A DNA stretch of 64,000 nt. Source: Kineococcus xinjiangensis (lineage in GTDB: Bacteria > Actinomycetota > Actinomycetes > Actinomycetales > Kineococcaceae). The notes under the pieces were generated by a model. It did not search any database. It was not told where the DNA came from and saw only the letters and a list, made by a program, of their open reading frames with translations. The DNA is taken from assembly GCF_002934625.1 (NCBI RefSeq), contig NZ_PTJD01000004.1, forward strand, positions 1-64,000, written 5' to 3'. Position 1 is the stretch's first letter; each line of letters starts with the position of its first letter. Both the position numbers and the translations under genes were made by a program. Below are positions 1-7,021 of the stretch, piece by piece.

Positions 1-66
1 GTCGAGGCCGAGCAGGCTCACTACGCTCACCACCAGACCCCGACACCGGTCGGAGCCTCAGAGTAG
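1..66 (+). CDS. C-terminal end of an unidentified protein (partial)
   Basis: The first frame of the window is open from the edge and stops at TAG 64-66, giving 21 residues that end in TPVGASE. It runs just upstream of greA on the same strand. In mycobacteria the gene upstream of greA encodes a DUF4307 membrane protein, but nothing in these few residues confirms that identity. The tail is too short to assign a function, and it could also be a chance open frame. Confidence 0.3.
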   Translation, partial: VEAEQAHYAHHQTPTPVGASE

Positions 67-100
67 GAAGTCTCCGGACTCGCCGGGGCGGTTCACCTGG

Positions 101-565
101 TTGACCCAGGACGCCTACGACCGGCTGAAGGAGGAGCTGGAGCACCTCTCCGGCCCCGCCCGCACGGAGCTCGCGAAGCGCATCGAGTCCGCCCGCGAGG
201 AGGGCGACCTGAAGGAGAACGCCGGCTACCACGCGGCGAAGGAGGAGCAGGGCAAGCAGGAGCTGCGCATCCGCCAGCTCCGGCACCTGCTGGAGAACGC
301 CCGCGTGGGCGAGGCGCAGGTCGACGCCTCCGGCGCCATCGTGCCCGGCATGGTCGTGACCGTGGACCTGGCCGGGGACGACGTGACGTTCCTGCTGGGC
401 AGCCGCGAGGGGGCCGGCGACTCCGACCTCGACGTCTACAGCGAGCGCTCCCCCCTGGGTGCGGCGATCGTCGGGCAGAAGCCCGGCGCCGAGGTGTCCT
501 ACACCGCACCCAACGGCCGGAAGATCCCCGTGAAGATCAAGGCCGCGAAGCCCTACACGGGCTGA
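101..565 (+). CDS. greA: Transcription elongation factor GreA
   Basis: GreA enters the RNA polymerase secondary channel and stimulates cleavage of backtracked RNA so stalled complexes can resume. The 154 residues carry the N-terminal coiled coil with the acidic tip (EEGDLKENAGYHAAKEEQ) and the C-terminal FKBP-like globular domain ending in PVKIKAAKPYTG, matching the family's usual length of about 155-165. The start is uncertain. TTG 101 is the only standard start codon in frame, yet the usual actinobacterial T-W-L-T-Q motif is readable just before it (ACC TGG TTG ACC CAG) and no ATG, GTG or TTG lies further upstream. The true N-terminus may therefore be longer, or the upstream bases may hold a sequence error. 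It faces ilvA across a strong hairpin. Confidence 0.93.
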   Translation: MTQDAYDRLKEELEHLSGPARTELAKRIESAREEGDLKENAGYHAAKEEQGKQELRIRQLRHLLENARVGEAQVDASGAIVPGMVVTVDLAGDDVTFLLGSREGAGDSDLDVYSERSPLGAAIVGQKPGAEVSYTAPNGRKIPVKIKAAKPYTG

Positions 566-577
566 GCACCGCGCGCG

Positions 578-616
578 ACGACGGCGCCGGACCCCGACGG
601 GGACCGGCGCCGTCGT
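578..616. terminator. Bidirectional hairpin between greA and ilvA
   Basis: A perfect 13-base stem (578-590 with 604-616), plus an inner CCCC/GGGG stem, lies between the convergent stop codons of greA and ilvA. There is no T-tract, as is common for actinobacterial terminators. It can form on either strand. Confidence 0.7.
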
Positions 617-632
617 GCTGCCCGGCTCGCCG

Positions 633-1979
633 CTAGTGCCGGGCGGCCGGCTCCGGCTCGGCCATCGCGGTGATGCCGAAGCCCGCCGCCCGCAGCCGCT
701 CGACGATGTGGTCGCGGTGCTCCGGCCCGCGCGTCTCCACCTCCAGGCGCACCTGCACCTGCCCGATCTCCAGGCCCGGGTCGGTGCGGGCGTGCCCGAC
801 GTCGACGACGTTGGCGTCCGCGGCGGCCACGTCCTGCAGCAGCCGCACCAGCCCGCCCGGCTTGTCGGGGATCGTGACCTGCAGGGTGACGTAGCGCCCG
901 GCGGCGGCGAGGCCGTGCTGGAGGACGCGGTGCAGCAGGAGGGGGTCGATGTTGCCGCCGGAGAGGACCGCGACGGCCGGCGTCTCCACCTCCACCACCC
1001 CGTCGAGCAGCGCCGCCACGGCCGCCGCGCCCGCGGGCTCCACGACCAGCTTGGAGCGCTCCAGCAGCAGCACCAGGGCGCGGGAGAGCCCCTCCTCGGA
1101 GACGGTGACGACGTCGTCCACCAGGTCGCGGATCACGGCGAACGGCACGTCCCCCGGCCGGCCCACCGCGATGCCGTCGGCCATCGTGCTCATGCGGGGC
1201 AGCGCCACGGGGCGGCCCGCGCGCAGGGACTCCGGGTAGGCGGCGGCCTGCTCGGCCTGCACCCCGACCACCCGGATCGGCCGTCCCTCGGCGTTGCGCC
1301 TGCCCTCCAGCGCCGCCGCGACACCCGCGACGAGGCCCCCGCCGCCGGTGCAGACCAGCACCGTGCGCACGTCGGGGCACTGCTCCAGGACCTCCAGGCC
1401 CACGCTGCCCTGCCCGGCGACGATGTCGGGGTGGTCGAAGGGGTGGATGAGCACCGCCCCCGTCTCCTCGCCGAAGCGCCGCGCCTCGACGAGGGCGTCG
1501 TCGATGTTGCGGCCGTGGAAGCGCACCTCGGCGCCGTAGCCGCGGGTGGCCTGGACCTTCGGGATGGGCGCGCCCTCGGGCATGAAGACGGTGGCCCGGA
1601 TGCCCAGCAGGCGGGCGGCCAGCGCCACGCCCTGGGCGTGGTTGCCCGCGCTGGCGGCGACCACGCCGAGGGCGCGCTCGGCCTCCGACAGCCGCGCGAT
1701 GCGCACGTACGCGCCGCGGATCTTGAAGGAGCCGGCCCGCTGGAGGTTCTCGCACTTCAGGTGCACCGGGCCGCCGACGCGCTCGGACAGCGCCCGGCTG
1801 TGCAGCAGCTGGGTGCGGCGGACGACCGAGTCCACCAGCTCCCGCGCCGCGAGGACGTCCTCGCGGCGGACCCTCGGCACCTCGGGCGCAGCCCCCGCCG
1901 TCCCGCCCGGCTGTTCCGCCCCCCGCCCGGTCGAGACCTCGTCGTCCGCCGCTCCGCGGTCCTGCACCGCCTCGTCCAC
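633..1979 (-). CDS. ilvA: Threonine ammonia-lyase (threonine dehydratase)
   Basis: This PLP enzyme deaminates threonine to 2-oxobutanoate, the entry step to isoleucine; it acts in the cytosol. The 448-residue protein has the fold-type II core with the PLP lysine in AGSFKIRGA (about K86), the ASAGNHAQG loop, the glycine-rich phosphate-binding loop CTGGGGLVAG, and a C-terminal ACT-like domain (about residues 375-448, starting VTLQVTIPDKPGG). That architecture is the shorter biosynthetic/catabolic hybrid type with one ACT domain, so allosteric control by amino acids is likely. The GTG start at 1979 overlaps the TAG of the upstream AI-2E-family transporter by one base, so the two are probably translationally coupled. 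The first 37 residues are non-conserved and a later start is possible. Confidence 0.92.
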   Translation of the reverse strand: MDEAVQDRGAADDEVSTGRGAEQPGGTAGAAPEVPRVRREDVLAARELVDSVVRRTQLLHSRALSERVGGPVHLKCENLQRAGSFKIRGAYVRIARLSEAERALGVVAASAGNHAQGVALAARLLGIRATVFMPEGAPIPKVQATRGYGAEVRFHGRNIDDALVEARRFGEETGAVLIHPFDHPDIVAGQGSVGLEVLEQCPDVRTVLVCTGGGGLVAGVAAALEGRRNAEGRPIRVVGVQAEQAAAYPESLRAGRPVALPRMSTMADGIAVGRPGDVPFAVIRDLVDDVVTVSEEGLSRALVLLLERSKLVVEPAGAAAVAALLDGVVEVETPAVAVLSGGNIDPLLLHRVLQHGLAAAGRYVTLQVTIPDKPGGLVRLLQDVAAADANVVDVGHARTDPGLEIGQVQVRLEVETRGPEHRDHIVERLRAAGFGITAMAEPEPAARH

Positions 1980-3244
1980 TACCGCTTCCCTTCCTCCGCC
2001 GCGGCGCCGTCGCCGCGGTCGCTGCCGTGCTGCGCGCCGCCGTCCCGCCCGCTCCCGTCCTCGCCGCTGACGGGCGTCGGCGCCGGCTTGTCCGGCGCGA
2101 GGGGCGCGTCGCTGCGCTCGATCTCGCGGACCTCCTCCGGCGCGTCGCCGTCGCTGGCGATGGTGCTCACGAGCGTGTTCGCCATCGCCACCAGCGGCAC
2201 CGCGAACAGCGCCCCGACGACGCCCACCAGGGTGGCGCCGGCCGCGACCGCCAGGATGACGGCCAGCGGGTGCACGGCGACAGCGTGCCCCATCAGGAAC
2301 GGCTGCAGGACGTGCCCCTCGATCTGCTGGACGAGGATCACGACGCCGAGCATGAGCAGGGCCGTCACCGGCCCGTGGGCCACGAACGCGACCAGCACCG
2401 CCACCGTCCCGGCCAGCAGGGCGCCGACGATGGGGACGAAGGCGCCGAGGAAGACCACCACTCCCAGCGGGAGCGCGAGCGGCACCTGGAGGATCGCGGC
2501 GCCGATCGCCACGCCGATGCCGTCCACCAGGGCCACGACGATCGTGGCGCGCATGTAGTGGATGAGCGTGAGCCAGGAGGCCCGGGCACCGGCGTCCACG
2601 GGCTCCTGTGCGGCCTGCGGCAGCAGGTGCAGGCACCACGACCAGATGCGCCGGCCGTCGAGGAGGAAGAAGAACGCGGTGAAGAGCGCGATGAAGAAGC
2701 CCGCCACGACGTGCCCGGCGGTGACGGCGAAGCCGAGGGCGCCGCTGACGATGGTGCTGCGGTTGGCGACGAGGGCGTCCTGGGCCTGCGCGACGTAGCC
2801 GGAGACCGCCTGGTTGGACAGCTCCAGGGGGCCGTCCGCGAGCCAGCGCTCCACCTCCGCCACGCCCTCGACGGCCTGGTCGCTGAGCTGGGCGAAGCCG
2901 TCGGCCACCTGCTGCCCGACGAGGGTGATGAGCGCCGCCACCGCGGCGATGGCACCCAGCAGGACGACGGTCGCCGCCACCGGGCGCGGCACCCCGCGCC
3001 CGTGGGCGAAGGTGACCATCGGCCCCAGCAGGGCCGCGACCAGCGCGGCGATGAGGACGGGGATGAGGACCTCGGAGACCTTGCTCAGCCCGTAGGCGAG
3101 CAGGGCGATCCCCGCCACGACGACGATGAAGCGCCAGGACCACTCCGAGGCGATGCGCAGGGCGGGTGTGACGTCGGAGTCCCGGTGCACGGGCCGCCAC
3201 ACGACGCGGGTGCTGCCGGAGGCTCGGGGCGGGGGGAGGGCCAT
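1979..3244 (-). CDS. AI-2E family transporter (PerM/YhhT-like membrane protein)
   Basis: Members of this family are multi-span membrane proteins; some export autoinducer-2 and others act as Na+/H+ antiporters, so the substrate here is unknown. The 421 residues show an N-terminal hydrophobic pair (about 35-90), a central soluble stretch (about 115-165) and five or so C-terminal membrane segments with the family signature around GAFVPIVGALLAG and QQIEGHVLQPFLMG. The tail after the last segment is acidic and low in complexity. The ATG at 3244 follows a CAGGAT hexamer (3251-3256) with a six-base gap and no Shine-Dalgarno, which suggests a leaderless message. It is coupled to ilvA by a one-base overlap. 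A link to isoleucine or threonine transport would be speculation. Confidence 0.85.
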   Translation of the reverse strand: MALPPPRASGSTRVVWRPVHRDSDVTPALRIASEWSWRFIVVVAGIALLAYGLSKVSEVLIPVLIAALVAALLGPMVTFAHGRGVPRPVAATVVLLGAIAAVAALITLVGQQVADGFAQLSDQAVEGVAEVERWLADGPLELSNQAVSGYVAQAQDALVANRSTIVSGALGFAVTAGHVVAGFFIALFTAFFFLLDGRRIWSWCLHLLPQAAQEPVDAGARASWLTLIHYMRATIVVALVDGIGVAIGAAILQVPLALPLGVVVFLGAFVPIVGALLAGTVAVLVAFVAHGPVTALLMLGVVILVQQIEGHVLQPFLMGHAVAVHPLAVILAVAAGATLVGVVGALFAVPLVAMANTLVSTIASDGDAPEEVREIERSDAPLAPDKPAPTPVSGEDGSGRDGGAQHGSDRGDGAAAEEGKR

Positions 3245-3261
3245 GCGGGGATCCTGTCGCA

Positions 3262-3390
3262 GCGCCCCTCCGCTCGCAGCGCAGCTCCCCCTCGCTCGCA
3301 GCGCGGCGCCGCCCCCTCGCTCGCAGCGCGGCGCCGCCCCCTCGCTCGCAGCGCGGCGCCGCCCCCTCGCTCGCAGCGCGGCGCCGCGCG
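3262..3390. repeat. 25-base tandem repeat in divergent promoter region
   Basis: Three identical 25-base units occupy 3301-3325, 3326-3350 and 3351-3375. Each begins gcgcggcgccgc and ends ctcgctcgca. A partial unit follows to 3390 and two degenerate, shorter units precede from 3262. The array fills most of the gap between the AI-2E-family gene and the ChlI-like ATPase gene and ends just before the latter's -10-like hexamer. Confidence 0.9.
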
Positions 3391-3393
3391 ACG

Positions 3394-3399
3394 TACCGT
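3394..3399 (+). promoter_or_regulatory. Leaderless -10 hexamer TACCGT for the ChlI-like ATPase
   Basis: TACCGT lies seven bases before the GTG at 3407, so transcription would start at or next to the start codon. No Shine-Dalgarno is present. It supports the choice of that GTG. No convincing -35 is seen because the tandem repeat occupies that position. Confidence 0.5.
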
Positions 3400-3406
3400 C
3401 ACATCC

Positions 3407-4855
3407 GTGACTCCCGGTGCCGCCGCCACCCTCGCCCCGCCGTCGCCGCCGGCGGCGCTGCCCACCACCGTGGGAGCGCTGCGCGGCTCCGGCCACCAGC
3501 ACGTCAGCGTCAAGGAGGAGCTGCGGCGCAACCTGCTCGCGCGGATGCGCGCGGGCGAGGCGCGCTTCCCCGGCGTCGTCGGCTTCGACGAGACCGTGCT
3601 GCCGGAGCTGGAGCGCGCCCTGCTGGCCGGTCACGACGTCGTCCTCCTCGGCGAGCGCGGCCAGGGCAAGACGCGCCTGCTGCGCTCCCTGGTCGCGCTG
3701 CTGGACGAGTGGACGCCCGTCATCGAGGGCAGCGAGCTCAACGAGCACCCCTACGCCCCCCTCACCACGGCCTCGCGCCGGCGGGCGGCGGAGCTGGGCG
3801 ACGACCTGCCCGTGTCGTGGCTGCACCGCAGCCTGCGCTACGGGGAGAAGCTCGCCACGCCCGACACCTCCGTCGGCGACCTCATCGGCGACGTCGACCC
3901 GGTGAAGGTGGCGGAGGGACGCACCCTCGGCGACCCCGAGACCATCCACTTCGGGCTGGTGCCGCGCACCAACCGCGGGATCTTCGCGGTCAACGAGCTG
4001 CCGGACCTCGCCGAGCGCATCCAGGTGGCGCTGCTCAACGTGCTGGAGGAGCGCGACGTGCAGGTGCGCGGCTACCAGCTGCGGCTGCCGTTGGACCTGC
4101 TGCTGGTCGCCAGCGCCAACCCGGAGGACTACACCAACCGCGGCCGCATCATCACGCCGCTGAAGGACCGCTTCGGGGCGGAGGTACGCACCCACTACCC
4201 GCTCGAGGTGGAGCTGGAGGTGGAGCTGGTCCGCCAGGAGGCGCGCCTCGTCGCGGAGGTGCCCGAGCACCTCCTGGAGATCCTGGCCCGCTTCACCCGC
4301 GGCGTGCGGGAGTCGCCGGCGGTGGACCCCGCCTCGGGCGTGTCGGCGCGGTTCTCCATCGCGGCGGCGGAGACCGTGGCCGCCGCGGCGCTGCGCCGCT
4401 CCGCGCTCGCCGGCGAGGACGACGCCCCCGTGGCCCGCGTCGGGGACCTGGCGGCGGTGGTCACCGTGCTCGGGGGCAAGGTCGAGTTCGAGCAGGGCGA
4501 GGAGGGGCGGGAGATCGAGGTCCTGGCCCACCTGCTGCGCTCGGCGATCGCGGAGACGTTCCGGGCGCGGCTGGCCGGCGCGGACCTGTCCGGGTTCCTG
4601 GAGGCGGTGCGCGACGGGCGGACGGTGGAGACGGGCGACCTGGTGCCCGCCCGGCGGCTGCTGGAGCAGCTGGGCACGGTGACGGGGCTGGGCAAGGTGC
4701 TGGAGCGCCTCGGCGTGGACGACGCCCCCACGCCCGGGCAGGCCGCGGCCGGGGTGGAGTTCGTGCTGGAGGCGCTGCACCTGACGCGGCGGCTGGCGAA
4801 GGACGACCTCGACGGCGGCCGCAGCGTCTACGCGGCGCGCACCCCGCAGATCTAG
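3407..4855 (+). CDS. ChlI-like AAA+ ATPase (magnesium-chelatase subunit I family, MoxR-like)
   Basis: The 482-residue protein has a Walker A at about residues 82-90 (GERGQGKTR), the RGIFAVNELPDL segment typical of chelatase I subunits in place of a plain Walker B, and sensor motif ASANPEDYTNRGRIITPLKDRF. Actinobacteria carry such a ChlI-like ATPase beside a VWA-domain protein although they make no chlorophyll; together they probably form a metal-insertion or remodelling machine whose client is unknown. Here the VWA partner is not adjacent but lies at 14584-16587. The GTG start is supported by a leaderless -10 seven bases upstream. The last codons and stop fall inside the left copy of a 24-base direct repeat. 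Confidence 0.85.
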   Translation: MTPGAAATLAPPSPPAALPTTVGALRGSGHQHVSVKEELRRNLLARMRAGEARFPGVVGFDETVLPELERALLAGHDVVLLGERGQGKTRLLRSLVALLDEWTPVIEGSELNEHPYAPLTTASRRRAAELGDDLPVSWLHRSLRYGEKLATPDTSVGDLIGDVDPVKVAEGRTLGDPETIHFGLVPRTNRGIFAVNELPDLAERIQVALLNVLEERDVQVRGYQLRLPLDLLLVASANPEDYTNRGRIITPLKDRFGAEVRTHYPLEVELEVELVRQEARLVAEVPEHLLEILARFTRGVRESPAVDPASGVSARFSIAAAETVAAAALRRSALAGEDDAPVARVGDLAAVVTVLGGKVEFEQGEEGREIEVLAHLLRSAIAETFRARLAGADLSGFLEAVRDGRTVETGDLVPARRLLEQLGTVTGLGKVLERLGVDDAPTPGQAAAGVEFVLEALHLTRRLAKDDLDGGRSVYAARTPQI

Positions 4856-4865
4856 GGTTCGCCGC
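4842..4865 (+). repeat. 24-base direct repeat, left copy
   Basis: This 24-base sequence (ccccgcagatct then agggttcgccgc) is repeated without mismatch at 6594-6617. The left copy contains the stop codon of the ChlI-like gene. The two copies bracket a 1.7-kb segment holding only the CHRD protein and sortase genes, as expected of attachment-site or duplication scars. Confidence 0.9.
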
Positions 4866-5063
4866 TCAGTCGCAGCCCGCCCGCGGGGGCGTTCCGCCCA
4901 CGGGCGGGAAACGTCACGGAACTGAAAAGCCGCAGGCCCGATCTCCGAATGCACGCCCGGCCCGCGTCCCTATCGTCGATTCCACCGGGTGCGCGTCCGG
5001 GGGGACGCGCGTCCACCACCGGTCGGCCGCTGGAGCAGCCGACCCGACGGGATGGAGACCACC

Positions 5064-5822
5064 GTGTCCTCGATGAAGCGCACGCTCGCCCTCGTGCCTG
5101 CCGCCGGACTGCTCGCGCTCGCCGCGGCCGGCCCTGCGACGGCCGCCACCGGCGACACCTACCAGGCGCAGTTGTCCTCGATGAACAAGTCCGGCGCCTC
5201 GGGCACCGCCCAGGTGACCGTGCTCGACGGCAACCGCCTGCGCGTGCAGATCAACTCCCGGGGGTTCCTCCCCGGCCAGCCGCACGCCGCGCACATCCAC
5301 TTCGCCCCCGAGGCGAGCCATTCGTGCCCGACGGCAGCGGCCGACACCGACGGCAACGGGTTCATCTCCACCCCGGAGGGCATCCCGGCCTACGGGGAGA
5401 TCAACCTGTCGCTGACCACCGAGGGCGACGTGTCGCCGGCGGCGGCCCTCGCCGTGGAGAACTTCCCCACCGCCGACGACGGGACGATCTCCTACGACCG
5501 GACCTTCGACATCCCGTCGACGCTGGACCCCGCGAACCTCGGCGACGCCGTCATCGTGCAGCACGGCATCGACGTCAACGGCAACGGCATGTACGACATG
5601 GAGGCACCGATCGGGGCCAGCCCGCTGAACCCGCAGCTGCCCGCCGAGGCGACCCACCCGGCCGCCTGCGGCGCGCTGAACATGATGCCCGCCGGTGGTG
5701 CCGCCACCGGTGCCGGCAGCACGGCCGGCTCCCTCGACACGGGCCTCCTGGCCGGTGGCGCGCTGGCGATGGCCGCCGGTGGCGTCCTGCTGCTGCGTCG
5801 CCGCACCGCCGGCGAGCAGTGA
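5064..5822 (+). CDS. Secreted CHRD-domain surface protein with sortase-type tail
   Basis: The 252-residue product starts with a signal peptide (MKRTLALVPAAGLLALAAAG within the first 25 residues, cleavage near ATA-ATG). Residues about 35-190 resemble a CHRD domain, including AAHIHFAPE and VIVQHGIDVNGNGMYD, a fold seen in secreted proteins with histidines that could bind metal. The C-terminus has SLDTG (223-227), a hydrophobic segment and RRR, a degenerate LPxTG-like wall-sorting signal. GTG 5064 was chosen because GGAG sits six bases upstream; ATG 5052 and ATG 5073 are alternatives. The sortase gene starts inside its stop codon (TGATG), so this is very likely that enzyme's substrate. Both lie between 24-base direct repeats. 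Confidence 0.8.
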   Translation: MSSMKRTLALVPAAGLLALAAAGPATAATGDTYQAQLSSMNKSGASGTAQVTVLDGNRLRVQINSRGFLPGQPHAAHIHFAPEASHSCPTAAADTDGNGFISTPEGIPAYGEINLSLTTEGDVSPAAALAVENFPTADDGTISYDRTFDIPSTLDPANLGDAVIVQHGIDVNGNGMYDMEAPIGASPLNPQLPAEATHPAACGALNMMPAGGAATGAGSTAGSLDTGLLAGGALAMAAGGVLLLRRRTAGEQ

Positions 5823-6574
5823 TGCGGCGCGGCGCCCGGCGATCGGGCTCCGCGCCCGCCGGGCGCCGCGGACGCGGGCGGCTCCTCCTCGCCGCCCTGC
5901 TGATCGGCGCCGGTGGCGCGGCGACCACGGCGGCCCTGCTCGGGAGCGGCGGTCCGCCGCAGCCCACGGCTGCGGCGGCCGGCTCGGCCCCGGTGGCCGC
6001 CGCGGCCCGGCCGGAACCACCGTCGGTTCCGTCCCCCACGCCGCCCGCTCCGCCGGCACCGGTGCCGGCGGCCGCTCCGGTGGCGGGGGCCGCCCCGGCC
6101 GCGACCGCAGCGGCGTTCCCCGCGGCCCCGCCACCGCGACACCTGCGCATCCCCGCGATCGGGGTGAGCGCCGACCTCATCACCGTCGGGCTGACGGCCG
6201 ACGGCGCTCTCGAGGTGCCCAGCGGGCCGGACTACGACAGCCCCGCCTGGTACCGCGACAGCGCCACCCCCGGCAGCATCGGCGCGGCGCTCATCGAGGG
6301 GCACGTCGACAGCCACGACGACGGGCCCTCGGTCTTCTACCACCTCGGCCGTCTCGTCCCCGGCGACCTCATCGAGGTCACCGGGGAGGACGGTGTCGTG
6401 CGCGCGTTCAGCGTCGAGGGCGTGCGGACGTACCCGAAGGCGGACTTCCCGGCCCTGGACGTCTACGGGATCACGGACCACCCCGCCCTCCGGCTCATCA
6501 CCTGCGGGGGCGAGTTCGACCGCGACAGCGGCCACTACCGCGACAACGTCGTGGTGTTCGCCCGGGCCGTGTGA
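5822..6574 (+). CDS. Class F sortase
   Basis: Sortases are membrane-anchored cysteine transpeptidases that cleave a sorting motif and attach the protein to the cell wall. The 250 residues comprise an N-terminal membrane anchor (about 20-42), a long Pro/Ala linker (about 45-105) and the sortase barrel. The catalytic triad is visible: H161 in EGHVDS, C228 in LITCGG and R240 in HYRDN. The compact barrel and single domain fit the class F group found in actinobacteria. ATG 5822 overlaps the TGA of the CHRD protein, so the two form a substrate-enzyme pair. The module is flanked by direct repeats and splits what looks like an older convergent gene junction. Confidence 0.87.
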   Translation: MRRGARRSGSAPAGRRGRGRLLLAALLIGAGGAATTAALLGSGGPPQPTAAAAGSAPVAAAARPEPPSVPSPTPPAPPAPVPAAAPVAGAAPAATAAAFPAAPPPRHLRIPAIGVSADLITVGLTADGALEVPSGPDYDSPAWYRDSATPGSIGAALIEGHVDSHDDGPSVFYHLGRLVPGDLIEVTGEDGVVRAFSVEGVRTYPKADFPALDVYGITDHPALRLITCGGEFDRDSGHYRDNVVVFARAV

Positions 6575-6593
6575 GTTCCGGTGCGCTCGGGCG

Positions 6594-6617
6594 CCCCGCA
6601 GATCTAGGGTTCGCCGC
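6594..6617 (+). repeat. 24-base direct repeat, right copy
   Basis: Exact second copy of the sequence at 4842-4865. It contains the stop codon and last four codons of the cysteine-rich gene read on the minus strand. In the left copy the same bases carry the stop of the ChlI-like gene, so before the insertion the two genes were probably convergent and shared this sequence. Confidence 0.9.
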
Positions 6618-6933
6618 CCCAGTCCCGGAACGTCATGTTCGGGCAGACGAGGTCGCAGGCGCTGACGCCGGCGGCCTCCGCCTGGGCGGCCGCGGCCTCG
6701 GCGCGCTCGGCGCACAGCGGGCACACCTCGGCGCCGTCGGGGAGGGCGAGGTGGATCTGCTGCTCGCGGCAGTCGACGCCGCAGAGGGCGTACATCGGCC
6801 CGTCCGTGGCGGCGGCGAGCAGGGCGTCGCAGCAGCCGATGTGCAGGACGTCGTCGGCCGCCGGGGAGGGGGCGGGCTCCGCCGGGGCGGGAGCTGGGGC
6901 GCCGGCTCCGGTGGCGGCGGCGATGAAGCGCAC
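6604..6933 (-). CDS. Small cysteine-rich protein, function unknown
   Basis: A 109-residue protein starting at GTG 6933. The first third is Ala/Pro-rich; then come HIGCCDALL, ALCGVDCREQQIHLAL, EVCPLCAERA and SACDLVCPNM. The paired cysteines (CGVDC and CPLC) look like a zinc-ribbon or other metal site. I do not recognise the family. The stop overlaps the right-hand direct repeat, and the gene converges on the sortase. No clear Shine-Dalgarno precedes the start, so the N-terminus is uncertain. Confidence 0.6.
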   Translation of the reverse strand: MRFIAAATGAGAPAPAPAEPAPSPAADDVLHIGCCDALLAAATDGPMYALCGVDCREQQIHLALPDGAEVCPLCAERAEAAAAQAEAAGVSACDLVCPNMTFRDWGGEP

Positions 6934-7021
6934 GGGAGCAGCGTACGGGCGGGGGCCCGCGCCCGTACGGGTCCGCCGGTCCGGGCCCGGGACCTGGCCA
7001 CGCGATCATCGGAGGGTCACA

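Noticed and set aside
3262-3390. 25-base repeats considered as a CRISPR array or origin iterons
   Set aside because: There are no spacers, no cas genes, and no dnaA or replication gene nearby.
2027-3406. Long open extension in front of the ChlI-like ATPase
   Set aside because: It is antisense to the AI-2E-family gene, has the Arg/Asp/His-rich composition of a shadow frame, and a leaderless -10 fixes the start at 3407.
5822-6574. Class E assignment for the sortase
   Set aside because: Single small barrel, Pro/Ala linker and triad context fit class F better, and its substrate lacks LAxTG; the class E signal is on a distant gene.
4866-6593. Interpretation of the CHRD/sortase module as a classic insertion sequence
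   Set aside because: There is no transposase or terminal inverted repeat, and a 24-base duplication is longer than usual target-site duplications.
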